A stretch of DNA of 40,458 bases from Firmicutes bacterium HGW-Firmicutes-10. Lineage in GTDB: Bacteria > Bacillota_I > Bacilli_A > Erysipelotrichales > Erysipelotrichaceae. Position 1 is the stretch's first letter. Every line of letters begins with the position of its first letter. The stretch spans positions 1 to 40,458 of the forward strand of contig PHAF01000002.1 in NCBI GenBank assembly GCA_002841605.1. The letters run 5' to 3'. The notes under the pieces are model-generated. The model saw nothing but the letters and a program-made list of their open reading frames with translations. It was not told where the DNA came from and searched no databases. This document shows positions 16,830 to 24,484 of the stretch, piece by piece. The translations under genes and the position numbers were made by a program.

Positions 16830-17622
16830 TGGTTTTACCCCTTTTGTCCTCTTTACGGACTTTCTTTTTGCGCTGTTTCAACTGTTGACCCAGCGTTTTG
16901 TTTTGTACGGTATTGTAATAATAACTGTAATAGGAATTGCGTTCTTCTTTGATCATCGTAACGCAGGTACCGATCACGTTGATGCCAGCCCGTTTGCATT
17001 GAGTCAAGGCAACTTTGGCGTGTTCTTTTTTGGTTTGCTCACTCGCAACACAGAAGAGCATGCCATCGGCTGCAAGTCCGACCGGAATGGCGTCGGGTAC
17101 CGGTAGTACCGGGGGGCCGTCCATAATGATCATATCGAAGCGCAGTTTCAGAAAACCAATGAACTCGCGAAAGCGCTTGGATGATAACATTTCGGCCGGG
17201 TTGGGGACATTGGGTCCTGAAGGCATGACGTAGAGATCATTTGCAATGTTGGGGTGCTTGATCTGTTGGACGTATTTCAGTACATTGAATCCATCGTTTT
17301 TAAAGTTAAGCAAAGCATCGGAGAGTCCGTTGCCATTGGATAAGTGAAACAGACGGTGAATATCCGGGATTCGCAAGTCACAGTCAATCAACAATACGCG
17401 TTGGCGATGTGAAGCCATAACGACAGCCAGATTAGCAGATGTAGTGCTTTTGCCCTCTGCAGCGTTGGCTGATGTGACCACAAGCACATTGATGTCGCTG
17501 TTAAAAGCGGAAAATTCGATATTTGTGCGCAAATGTCGGTATGCTTCACTGTGATCAAACACATATCCGCCATTTGAATTCTTTGGTTTTTCTCGTAAGG
17601 TGACTAAATTGATTTTTTCCAT
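16822..17622 (-). CDS. Cytoplasmic BY-kinase (CpsD/CapB/YwqD-type tyrosine kinase)
   Basis: This 266-residue P-loop tyrosine kinase controls polysaccharide chain length and amount together with a Wzz-like membrane activator. It has EAYRHLRTNI (26-35) and Walker A SANAAEGKSTTSANLA (51-66), in which the usual PGEGKS is AAEGKS. Walker A' is VLLIDCDLRIP (77-86) and Walker B is MIIMDGPP (164-171). A C-terminal tyrosine cluster, SYYSYYYNT (230-238), provides autophosphorylation sites, followed by a Lys/Arg-rich tail. The start ATG has AAAGGGGG as SD; longer upstream extensions lack one. It is transcribed away from wzz and the phosphatase, unlike the usual single operon. Confidence 0.93.
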   Translation of the reverse strand: MEKINLVTLREKPKNSNGGYVFDHSEAYRHLRTNIEFSAFNSDINVLVVTSANAAEGKSTTSANLAVVMASHRQRVLLIDCDLRIPDIHRLFHLSNGNGLSDALLNFKNDGFNVLKYVQQIKHPNIANDLYVMPSGPNVPNPAEMLSSKRFREFIGFLKLRFDMIIMDGPPVLPVPDAIPVGLAADGMLFCVASEQTKKEHAKVALTQCKRAGINVIGTCVTMIKEERNSYYSYYYNTVQNKTLGQQLKQRKKKVRKEDKRGKTNV

Positions 17623-17647
17623 GGGATCCCCCTTTAAGCATAGGTCA

Positions 17648-17676
17648 ATTATAGCGAGCATGACCAACGTTGTAAA
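17648..17676 (-). promoter_or_regulatory. Sigma-A-type promoter of the BY-kinase operon
   Basis: On the minus strand TTTACA (17676-17671), a 17-base spacer and a perfect TATAAT (17653-17648) lie 26 bases upstream of the kinase start. Confidence 0.82.
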
Positions 17677-17755
17677 GAGTTGAGGAGCTTTTACAGGTGT
17701 TTGTTTGTTTGGATTTTCGTTTTTTGTATTAAAGTATTCCATCTTTGAATTTGTT

Positions 17756-17764
17756 TGGTATAAT
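17756..17764 (+). promoter_or_regulatory. Extended -10 promoter of wzz
   Basis: TGGTATAAT is a perfect extended -10 (TGnTATAAT) 22 bases before the wzz ATG. No good -35 is seen at 17 bases, which fits an extended -10 promoter. With the kinase promoter it forms a divergent control region. Confidence 0.7.
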
Positions 17765-17785
17765 GTTTCGGTAGGGGGTAGTGCA

Positions 17786-18487
17786 ATGGAAGAAAAGTAT
17801 TTTGAAGAAAATGAGCGTGAGTTTGAGATAGATCTGGTTGAGCTATTGGCTATTTTATATAAGCATGCGCTGTTAATCATTTTAATGACGGCATTGGGTT
17901 TGACGATTGCTTTTGCGTATACGCGCTTTTTTGTTAAGCCGACGTATCGCAGTGAGTCAACGGTATATATCCAACCGGAGGTCAAAGAAGGCAATTTAAA
18001 CTTGAATGATTTAAACGTAAATCAGCGTTTGGTTGGTACGTATACGCAGCTGGCGAAAAGCAATGCGGTGTTAAATCAGGTTGTTCCGTTTTTTACGAGG
18101 GATAATATGGATGTGGACAGTATTCGCTCGGCGGTGTCGGTTTCGGCGATCGGCGATACACAAATCATTCGTGTCTCAGCGGTCACCATCGATCCGGAAC
18201 TTTCCGCGCGGTTGACCAACCGGGTGGTCAGTGTGTTCATTGAGGAAGTCGTAGAGACGATGACCATCGATAACTTGAGGGTCATCGATGCGGCGACGGT
18301 CAATACCAAAAAAGTAGGTCCCAATACGACGTTGAATACGGCGATCGGTGGTTTGCTTGGGTTGATGTTGTCGGTCGGTTTCGTCTTTTTGAAACTGATG
18401 TTGGATCGTACGATCCATAATCGTCATGACGCAGAGAAAGTATTGAATTTACCGGTGTTGGGTGAAATCAATTTTTATGAAGAATAA
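17786..18487 (+). CDS. Wzz/YveK-type chain-length determinant and BY-kinase modulator
   Basis: This 233-residue protein has the Gram-positive Wzz layout (CapA, CpsC, YwqC). A short cytoplasmic acidic N-terminus is followed by a first membrane helix near residues 28-48. An extracellular part includes the family motif PTYRSESTVYIQPE and a coiled helical region. A second membrane helix lies near 185-208. The cytoplasmic tail HDAEKVLNLPVLGEI would contact the kinase. The ATG at 17786 has AGGGGG as SD. It overlaps the phosphatase gene by 11 bases. Confidence 0.9.
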   Translation: MEEKYFEENEREFEIDLVELLAILYKHALLIILMTALGLTIAFAYTRFFVKPTYRSESTVYIQPEVKEGNLNLNDLNVNQRLVGTYTQLAKSNAVLNQVVPFFTRDNMDVDSIRSAVSVSAIGDTQIIRVSAVTIDPELSARLTNRVVSVFIEEVVETMTIDNLRVIDAATVNTKKVGPNTTLNTAIGGLLGLMLSVGFVFLKLMLDRTIHNRHDAEKVLNLPVLGEINFYEE

Positions 18488-19253
18488 GTTTATCGATACG
18501 CATTGTCATGCCTTATGGGATTTTGATGATGGGGTCAAAAATAAAGATGAGGCGTTGGCGTTGCTTCGCTGTGCACATAGCACAGGGATTGCGACGCTTT
18601 TTGTCACTCCGCATAAGATCATTGAGGGCATGTATGATCCGACCATAAGCGAAATCGAACAAAAGCTCTCTGACCTAAAAAATCTAAGTCAAGAACACAA
18701 ACTCCCGTTAGAACTTAAGTATTCCAGTGAGTTTCGCATCAATGAAGAGTCAATCAAAGCCATTATCGAACAAAAGTATATTTGTTATCAGGATACAAAC
18801 TGGCTGTTGATTGAATTTACGCGTAGGACCATCGATTCGCGGATGATTGAAGATGCGATTTACGAACTCGACCGGATAGGCGTCAAATTGTTGATCGCGC
18901 ATCCGGAAAGATATTTTGACAATGAAAGACAAGCCGTAGCGACATGCAAGAAATGGCAGTCATGGGGATGTTATTTTCAGATCAACCGGACCAGTCTGTT
19001 AGGCATTCACGGAGAGCGGGCCGATAAGATTTCCTGGCGGCTGGTATCTGAAGGTTTGGCACATATCGTCGCATCCGATGCCCATCAGGGGCAGGGGAGG
19101 CGTGAATGCCGATTGGACGATGTGCATGCCATGATTGAAAGAAGATATGGTAAAGACACGGCCGATGATCTTTGCATACATAATCCGCAACGACTGACCA
19201 ACAATGAGTCGTTAATCGACATTTCCATAAAAAAGGCTTGGTGGCGCAGATAA
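18477..19253 (+). CDS. PHP-type tyrosine-protein phosphatase (CpsB/CapC/YwqE)
   Basis: This 258-residue manganese-dependent phosphatase dephosphorylates the BY-kinase. The PHP metal motifs are all seen: DTHCHALWDFDDG near residues 7-19, FVTPH, the Glu of YSSEFRI, LIAHPERY and ASDAHQ near the C-terminal third. The ATG at 18477 lies inside the end of wzz; a GTG at 18462 is possible but has no SD. It is the last gene of this unit and is followed by a terminator. Confidence 0.93.
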   Translation: MKNKFIDTHCHALWDFDDGVKNKDEALALLRCAHSTGIATLFVTPHKIIEGMYDPTISEIEQKLSDLKNLSQEHKLPLELKYSSEFRINEESIKAIIEQKYICYQDTNWLLIEFTRRTIDSRMIEDAIYELDRIGVKLLIAHPERYFDNERQAVATCKKWQSWGCYFQINRTSLLGIHGERADKISWRLVSEGLAHIVASDAHQGQGRRECRLDDVHAMIERRYGKDTADDLCIHNPQRLTNNESLIDISIKKAWWRR

Positions 19254-19255
19254 GT

Positions 19256-19283
19256 AAGAGAAAGTGATTTCTCTTTTTTTCTT
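19256..19283 (+). terminator. Intrinsic terminator of the wzz-phosphatase unit
   Basis: An AT-rich perfect stem AGAGAAA/TTTCTCT with loop GTGA is followed by a run of seven T. It lies three bases after the stop codon. Confidence 0.82.
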
Positions 19284-19432
19284 AAAATAAAGAAAACCAG
19301 CACCGGGGGGCGGTGCTGGCTTTGTAGGATTCGTGAGTTCCCTCATGATAGTTGTGACGTCTTGGGGGAAGCCGCCACGGGTTCCGTAATCCTTGTCGGA
19401 AATGTGTGTGGGGGGGATTGCATTTCCGACAT
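19281..19432 (-). ncRNA. Candidate small RNA with three C-rich apical loops
   Basis: The minus strand of this gene-free stretch has a promoter, a compact fold and a terminator. In 5' to 3' order: hairpin 1 is GTCGGAAATG/CATTTCCGAC (19430-19421 with 19404-19395), 10 perfect pairs around a 16-base loop containing CCCCCC. A closing helix AGGATT/AATCCT (19393-19388 with 19331-19326) encloses two hairpins. Hairpin 2 is GTGGCG/CGTCAC, a mismatch and CTT/AAG around CCCCC (19378-19354). Hairpin 3 is TGAG/CTCA with a GGAA tetraloop (19345-19334). The terminator hairpin has another CCCCC loop. In hairpin 2 one pair is G-U on the minus strand but A-C on the plus strand, which supports minus-strand RNA. 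I match it to no known class. Confidence 0.68.
19297..19319 (-). terminator. Terminator hairpin of the candidate small RNA
   Basis: CCAGCACCG pairs perfectly with CGGTGCTGG around a five-base loop. On the minus strand it is followed by TTTTCTTTATTTT (19296-19284), a good U-tract. On the plus strand it is followed by CTTTGTAGG, so it works only for the minus strand. Confidence 0.82.
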
Positions 19433-19437
19433 TTGAA

Positions 19438-19466
19438 ATATTATCACATATTTTAGGTGTTGTCAT
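19438..19466 (-). promoter_or_regulatory. Promoter of the candidate small RNA
   Basis: On the minus strand ATGACA (19466-19461), a 17-base spacer and TAATAT (19443-19438; GATAAT overlaps it) would start RNA near 19431, exactly at the first base of hairpin 1. Confidence 0.6.
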
Positions 19467-19608
19467 CACTTATTATGAGAAATGAAAAAAATTTCACGTC
19501 TTGTCATGTTCGTCTATTTTAAGTGGTTAAAAAAAGAATCTTTGAAACAGTTTTCATTGAAATATATAGTAATTTTTATCATTAAAAATGAAATATGCCA
19601 ATATAAAG

Positions 19609-19637
19609 TTGTGAAATTTGTGTGATTATGATATATT
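19609..19637 (+). promoter_or_regulatory. Possible promoter of the second polysaccharide operon
   Basis: TTGTGA, a 17-base spacer and TATATT (19632-19637) lie 24 bases upstream of the TTG start of the CapD-type gene. Both boxes are imperfect. The 140 bases before it are very AT-rich and may help as an UP-like element. Confidence 0.45.
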
Positions 19638-19661
19638 CATTCCGTTAGGGGTGTGGGGCTC

Positions 19662-21512
19662 TTGAAAAAATATCGTAGCATTCTTCTGTCTTTAACCGAT
19701 ATCGTGATGGTGCTTGTAGCATATTTTCTTGCTCTTTGGATCCGTCTCGATTTTTCTTTGCGTAATATTGCATTGTTTCATCACTTAATAGAACTGATTC
19801 CAGTAATTGCAATTACCTATTTACTTGCGCTTAAAATTGCGAGAGTTGATAAAACACTGTGGACTTCTCCGAGTGTTGATGAAGCTTTGAGGGTTACGTT
19901 AGCAAGTTTTGCCGGATTTATCGTTGTTTATAGTTACTGTGAACTGATGACAGAGGTCCATCTGCCTAAGAGTGTGCATATTATAGCGCTGATGCTCGTC
20001 GTTTTGATCTTGATATTTGTAAGGTTTACATATCGTATCTACCGGTTGTTATTATCAATCGGTCAAAGCAAATCGGATAATCTTAAGCGGACGTTGATCG
20101 TTGGTGCTGGAGATGCAGGTACGATGTTGTATAAAGAAATCGTTCAAAATCGCAAATATAACAACAAAGTGATTGGATTTCTGGATGATGATGATTATAA
20201 AGTTGGAAAACTGGTTATGGGAGTACCGGTTTTGGGTAAATCTACTGATGCGAAAATGGTTGCTATGAAGGAAAATGTCGAGGTCATCTACATTGCCATG
20301 CCTTCGGTTTCCGTTAAAAAGCAAAATCAGATCGCGCAGTTGTGTCATTCAAGCAAAGCTAAAGTATTTATGATTACCGGAACGCAGGACATGATCAGTT
20401 CTACCGGGATTCAGCGTTCGATTCGTGAAGTATCCATTGAGGATTTGTTGGGTCGAAAAGAAATTCACTTAAAGCAAGATGATTTAAAGCAATTGCTTGT
20501 CAATAAAAGCATACTGGTTACCGGTGCCGGCGGTTCAATTGGCAGTGAACTGGTCCGCCAAATCATTCAATTCTCTCCCAAAAGCATCATCATGTTGGAT
20601 ATCAGTGAAAATTCGATATACGAATTACAATCAGAACTGAATATTTGGCGTAAGGAAAAAAGGATTTCCGACGATGTGGAATACATTCCAATCATCGGTT
20701 CGATAAGAGACTTCGCGGCATTGGATATGATATTTGAAAGAGGTAAGTTTGACTTGGTCTTCCATGCGGCAGCGCATAAACATGTGCCACTGATGGAGAT
20801 GATGCCGGCGGAAGCTGTAAAGAACAATATCTTCGGTACCCAGCACATCATCGAGCTTTGTAAGAAACACAAAGTGATGAAGATGGTTCATATCTCTACG
20901 GACAAAGCGGTCAATCCGACCAATGTCATGGGAGCGACCAAGCGCTTTGTGGAGAAGATGATTCAGGCGGAAAGCAAAGACGGATATACCAAGTTTGCGG
21001 CGGTGCGCTTTGGCAATGTATTGGGTTCCAATGGAAGTGTCATTCCGCTCTTTAAAAAGCAGATTGCCAGCGGTGGTCCAGTGACGGTCACCGATCCAGA
21101 AATGATTCGTTACTTTATGACGATACCGGAGGCTGTCTCTCTTGTTCTTCAAGCCGCGACTTATGGTGAAGGCGGAGAGATCTTCGTATTGGATATGGGA
21201 GAACCGGTGAAGATACTGGATTTAGCGGAGAAGATGATATCCCTTGCCGGATTTGTTCCGTATCAGGATATCGATATCATTTTCACGGGATTAAGACCCG
21301 GTGAGAAACTCTACGAGGAATTACTGATGGATGAGGAAGGGTTAAAAGAAACTCCGAATCCATTGATAAAAATCACTCAGCCCATGACCATTTCAAAAGA
21401 ACAAATCATCCGGGAAGTGGAGTATCTTCGTAAAGTCGTATTGACCGATCAGTCGCGCGGTGAAATCGTGAAGGCTTTGATGGAAGCCGTTCCGACCTAC
21501 AGGCAGAGTTGA
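19662..21512 (+). CDS. capD: Membrane-bound UDP-GlcNAc 4,6-dehydratase, CapD/PglF/WbpM type
   Basis: This 616-residue protein has four membrane helices in the first ~130 residues. A first Rossmann domain follows (LIVGAGDAGTML, near 146), then a catalytic SDR domain with ILVTGAGGSIGSELVRQ (near 284-300). The catalytic region is ISTDKAVNPTNVMGATKR with Met in place of Tyr, as usual here. It makes UDP-2-acetamido-2,6-dideoxy-D-xylo-hexos-4-ulose, precursor of D-FucNAc, QuiNAc or bacillosamine. I chose the TTG at 19662 because TAGGGG lies ten bases upstream; the GTG at 19653 is too close to it. It is the first gene of the second operon and overlaps loaP. Confidence 0.92.
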   Translation: MKKYRSILLSLTDIVMVLVAYFLALWIRLDFSLRNIALFHHLIELIPVIAITYLLALKIARVDKTLWTSPSVDEALRVTLASFAGFIVVYSYCELMTEVHLPKSVHIIALMLVVLILIFVRFTYRIYRLLLSIGQSKSDNLKRTLIVGAGDAGTMLYKEIVQNRKYNNKVIGFLDDDDYKVGKLVMGVPVLGKSTDAKMVAMKENVEVIYIAMPSVSVKKQNQIAQLCHSSKAKVFMITGTQDMISSTGIQRSIREVSIEDLLGRKEIHLKQDDLKQLLVNKSILVTGAGGSIGSELVRQIIQFSPKSIIMLDISENSIYELQSELNIWRKEKRISDDVEYIPIIGSIRDFAALDMIFERGKFDLVFHAAAHKHVPLMEMMPAEAVKNNIFGTQHIIELCKKHKVMKMVHISTDKAVNPTNVMGATKRFVEKMIQAESKDGYTKFAAVRFGNVLGSNGSVIPLFKKQIASGGPVTVTDPEMIRYFMTIPEAVSLVLQAATYGEGGEIFVLDMGEPVKILDLAEKMISLAGFVPYQDIDIIFTGLRPGEKLYEELLMDEEGLKETPNPLIKITQPMTISKEQIIREVEYLRKVVLTDQSRGEIVKALMEAVPTYRQS

Positions 21513-22021
21513 TGTACTGGCACGTACTGTTTGTGCTGGGTGGTCATGAAGAGAAGATTGTAAACAAGATCAACGAATCCGACCACGAAGCCTTTCTTCC
21601 CAAGGTGAAGAAGCTGTTCAAGCGAAACAGCACAATCAACAAGGAAGATGTATTACTTTTCAAGAATTATGTCTTCGTAAAATCAAACGAAAATACCATC
21701 AATTTTCAAAAGTATATCCAAAACGAAATTCAACACATGACCGGATTTATCAAACTGTTAAAACATGACACGCACACGGAATCACTTTATCCCCATGAGA
21801 AGGAATTCCTGATGAAGTTTACCGATGAGGAGAATGTGATTGATGAGAGCCAGGGTTTGATCAATGGCGATAAGATCATTATCACTCAAGGCCCCTTGAT
21901 GGGATTTGAGAGTCTGATAAGAAAAATTGACCGTCATAAACGCATTGCACAGCTGGAAATCGATATGTTTGGCGACAAACGCACGATTACCGTAGGATTA
22001 GAAATCATCAGTAAGCAATAA
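21512..22021 (+). CDS. loaP: LoaP-type NusG paralog, transcription antiterminator
   Basis: This 169-residue specialised NusG starts at the ATG that overlaps the capD stop (TGATG). The N-terminal NGN domain begins MYWHVLFVLGGHEEKIVNKI and contains DVLLFKNYVFVKSN. The C-terminal KOW domain, about residues 120-168, has GDKIIITQGPLMGFESLIRK followed by the usual beta strands. LoaP proteins of Bacillota bind a structured leader RNA and let RNA polymerase read through terminators in long polysaccharide or antibiotic operons. Here it lies directly before such a leader and a ~12 kb run of genes, so it very likely acts in cis on this operon. Confidence 0.88.
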   Translation: MYWHVLFVLGGHEEKIVNKINESDHEAFLPKVKKLFKRNSTINKEDVLLFKNYVFVKSNENTINFQKYIQNEIQHMTGFIKLLKHDTHTESLYPHEKEFLMKFTDEENVIDESQGLINGDKIIITQGPLMGFESLIRKIDRHKRIAQLEIDMFGDKRTITVGLEIISKQ

Positions 22022-22056
22022 TCAGTTGAGGTTGTATTGGTTGCATGTGGCATCAT

Positions 22057-22131
22057 ACACCTCTTTCGATTTTATAGAAGTAGTCAACTGCGGAGCTCGT
22101 CTGTGGGCGAAGCCGTATCGAAAAGGGGTGT
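22057..22131 (+). promoter_or_regulatory. Structured leader RNA, candidate LoaP target
   Basis: Between loaP and the sugar-phosphate transferase, ACACCTCTTTCGA (22057-22069) pairs with TCGAAAAGGGGTGT (22118-22131), 13 pairs with one bulged A. Inside it, TGCGG (22089-22093) pairs with CCGTA (22113-22117), directly stacked on the outer stem. GCTC (22095-22098) pairs with GGGC (22105-22108) around GTCTGT. The 3' strand of the outer stem holds the SD (GGGG) of the next gene, so the fold could also gate its translation. Confidence 0.68.
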
Positions 22132-22137
22132 AGGGGA

Positions 22138-22755
22138 ATGTATGTCAACATAAAAAGATTTATTGATATCATATTGTCAGCAATTGGCTTGATCATCTTG
22201 TCACCAGTTTTCATCATAATTGTATTAGCAATCAAACTTGATTCAAAAGGTCCGATACTTTTCAAGCAGAAAAGAGTCGGAATAAACAAAAGCCATTTCT
22301 ATATTCTGAAATTCAGGACGATGAGAATTGATACTCCAAAAGATACACCGACGCATCTGTTAGAGAATCCGGATCAATGGATCACTAAAGTCGGGAAGTT
22401 TCTGAGAAAGTCATCACAGGATGAACTTCCTCAAATCATCAATATCCTTAAAGGTGAAATGTCCATCATCGGACCTCGACCGGCTCTTTGGAATCAGTAT
22501 GATTTGATTGAAGAAAGAGAGAAATACAATGCTAACAGCGTGCTTCCAGGCCTTACAGGCTGGGCACAGGTGAATGGCAGGGATGAATTGCCAATACCGT
22601 TAAAAGCGAAGCTGGATGGCGATTATGTAAGGGACATATCACTATCTCTCGATATTAAGTGCTTCATATTAACCATAACCAGTGTACTTAGCAGTAAGGG
22701 AGTCAAGGAAGGAACAGTTGAATATCCAAATTCCCAAAAGGGGTACATTCAATGA
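22138..22755 (+). CDS. Undecaprenyl-phosphate sugar phosphotransferase (CapM/PglC-like)
   Basis: This 205-residue enzyme is a small monotopic phosphoglycosyl transferase that starts the repeat unit by moving a sugar-1-phosphate to undecaprenyl phosphate. One N-terminal membrane helix (about 9-31) precedes GPILFKQKRVGINKSHFYIL and KFRTM. Next come the catalytic Asp-Glu in SSQDELPQIINILKGEMSII, then GPRPAL and PGLTGWAQVNGRD. In S. aureus the CapD, CapN and CapM proteins form one path that loads D-FucNAc, and this cluster has the same three. The SD GGGG lies in the leader stem. Confidence 0.92.
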   Translation: MYVNIKRFIDIILSAIGLIILSPVFIIIVLAIKLDSKGPILFKQKRVGINKSHFYILKFRTMRIDTPKDTPTHLLENPDQWITKVGKFLRKSSQDELPQIINILKGEMSIIGPRPALWNQYDLIEEREKYNANSVLPGLTGWAQVNGRDELPIPLKAKLDGDYVRDISLSLDIKCFILTITSVLSSKGVKEGTVEYPNSQKGYIQ

Positions 22756-23615
22756 AAAAGATACTTATAACCGGTAAAAACAGTTATATCGGAACAAGCT
22801 TTGAAAAGTGGATGAGTCAGTATCCGGATGAATACTCGATTAATTCGATTGATATGAAAGACGGAAGCTGGAGAGAACATGATTTTTCAATGTATGATGT
22901 CGTCTTTCATGTGGCCGGAATTGCGCATGTCTCATGTAACAAAAAGCTTAAAGATTTGTATTATAAAGTAAATCGGGATCTTACTATCGAGACAGCAGTA
23001 AAAGCGAAAGCAGAAGGTGTCAAGCAGTTTATTTTCATGAGTAGCATCATCGTTTATGGTAACGGTGTTGATAAATCAGGAATGATAACCAAAGATACGA
23101 TACCTCAACCAAAAGATTTTTATGGTGACAGTAAACTTCAGGCTGAAAATGGAATCTTGCCACTCAATGATGAGAATTTTAAAGTGGTCATCCTTAGGCC
23201 ACCCATGATATACGGACCTGGCTCAAAAGGGAATTTCCCTAAGTTAGTCAAACTTGCGAAAATAACCCCAATATTTCCTGATATAGGGAATATGAGAAGT
23301 ATACTGTATATTGATAACTTATGTGAGTTTATAAAAGCTATGATTATTCATGGTGAATCAGGACTTTTTTTTCCGCAGAACAAAGATTATTTAGAGACAT
23401 GCGAGATCGTTAAAACAGTAGCAGAAGTCCATGGAAAGAAGCTATTAAGAACTAAATTATTAAACCCAGTCGTGATGCTTATGCTTAGATTGGAGATTGT
23501 AAAAAAGGTTTTTGGTAATTTGGCTTATGATAAGTCTTTGAGTGATTATGATAATGTAAACTACCAAATTATAAATATCAGTGAAAGTTTATGGGTAATG
23601 GAGCGAGTCAAATAA
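22752..23615 (+). CDS. NAD-dependent sugar 4-keto-reductase (CapN/WbpV-like SDR)
   Basis: This 287-residue SDR starts with ILITGKNSYIGTSFEKW, which replaces the classical GxxGxxG by GKNSYIG as in CapN/WbpV reductases. VAGIAHV, FMSSIIVYGNG and DFYGDSKLQAE (Tyr-x3-Lys) follow, then LRPPMIYGPGSKGNF. The likely reaction is reduction of the 4-keto product of the CapD-type dehydratase to UDP-D-FucNAc or UDP-D-QuiNAc. The gene overlaps the transferase gene by four bases (ATGA) and has AAAAGGGG as SD. Confidence 0.85.
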   Translation: MKKILITGKNSYIGTSFEKWMSQYPDEYSINSIDMKDGSWREHDFSMYDVVFHVAGIAHVSCNKKLKDLYYKVNRDLTIETAVKAKAEGVKQFIFMSSIIVYGNGVDKSGMITKDTIPQPKDFYGDSKLQAENGILPLNDENFKVVILRPPMIYGPGSKGNFPKLVKLAKITPIFPDIGNMRSILYIDNLCEFIKAMIIHGESGLFFPQNKDYLETCEIVKTVAEVHGKKLLRTKLLNPVVMLMLRLEIVKKVFGNLAYDKSLSDYDNVNYQIINISESLWVMERVK

Positions 23616-24484
23616 TGGAAACAAGATACAGTGTATTGATGTCAATTTACAAAAAAGAAAAACCAATGTATTTTATTCAAAGCATTGAGAGCATAGTTAA
23701 TCAGACACTTAGACCAGACGAAATTGTGATTGTCAAAGATGGTGAACTTACAATTGATTTGGAAAAAATTATTGTTCAGTATACAGTCGATTATCCAGAA
23801 TTATTTACTATTGTACAACTTAACGAAAATGTCGGTTTGGGGCGCGCATTAGATGAAGGACTTAAACATTGCAGAAATGAATTGGTAGCTAGAATGGATA
23901 CAGATGATATCTCACTAAAAGAGAGATGTGAGATACAAGTTAGAGCATTTAGTGACAACCCCAAACTATGTATTGTCGGTACAATGATTGATGAGTTTTA
24001 TAATGAACCTGATAATATTGTCTCATCAAGAGTCGTGCCAGTGACTCATGGTGAAATACTTAAATTTATGAAACGTAGAAGTCCATTTAATCATCCAACA
24101 GTTATGTTTAGAAAATCTGAAGTGATCAGATGTGGTGGTTACGGAGTTATGAGAAGAAAACAAGACTTAGATTTGTTTTCTCGAATGCTAAATAACGGCT
24201 GCATTGCTCAGAATATTAATCAATCGCTATTATTGTTCAGGTCGAATGAAGACAATTTTAAGAGAAGAAAAAGTTGGTCATACTGCAAAAGTTATATGGC
24301 TGTTCAGTTAGTGATTTGGAAAAGAGGTCACTGTAGAATAAGTGATCTGGTTTTTGTTGTTACAGGACAGTTAATAATCTTTTTAGCTCCAATGTGGTTG
24401 CTTAAGGAGATTTCTAATAATTATTTGAGAGAGAAAACATTACAGGCTGGAGATAAAAATGTTATTAAAACAAAAATTGAATAA
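23615..24484 (+). CDS. Glycosyltransferase family 2 (GT-A)
   Basis: This 289-residue enzyme begins METRYSVLMSIYKKEKPMYF and has DEIVIVKDGELT, NVGLGRALDEGLKHC and the metal-binding DxD in ARMDTDDIS. FNHPTVMFRKSEV and GGYGVMRRKQDLDLFSRM carry the acceptor-side acidic residues. It resembles the AmsE/WaaE-like GT2 group. The ATG at 23615 overlaps the stop of the reductase gene (TAATG); an in-frame ATG at 23591 is possible. A hydrophobic stretch near residues 240-262 may hold it to the membrane. Confidence 0.88.
   Translation: METRYSVLMSIYKKEKPMYFIQSIESIVNQTLRPDEIVIVKDGELTIDLEKIIVQYTVDYPELFTIVQLNENVGLGRALDEGLKHCRNELVARMDTDDISLKERCEIQVRAFSDNPKLCIVGTMIDEFYNEPDNIVSSRVVPVTHGEILKFMKRRSPFNHPTVMFRKSEVIRCGGYGVMRRKQDLDLFSRMLNNGCIAQNINQSLLLFRSNEDNFKRRKSWSYCKSYMAVQLVIWKRGHCRISDLVFVVTGQLIIFLAPMWLLKEISNNYLREKTLQAGDKNVIKTKIE

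Noticed and set aside
19297..19319. Plus-strand terminator for the wzz-phosphatase unit
   Set aside because: On the plus strand the hairpin is followed by CTTTGTAGG, not a T-run; a better terminator already lies at 19256-19283.
19281..19432. Known riboswitch, T-box, 6S RNA or SRP RNA
   Set aside because: I compared the hallmark motifs I remember (T-box AGGGUGG, SRP GGAAGG core, rod-like 6S, c-di-GMP core) and none fits.
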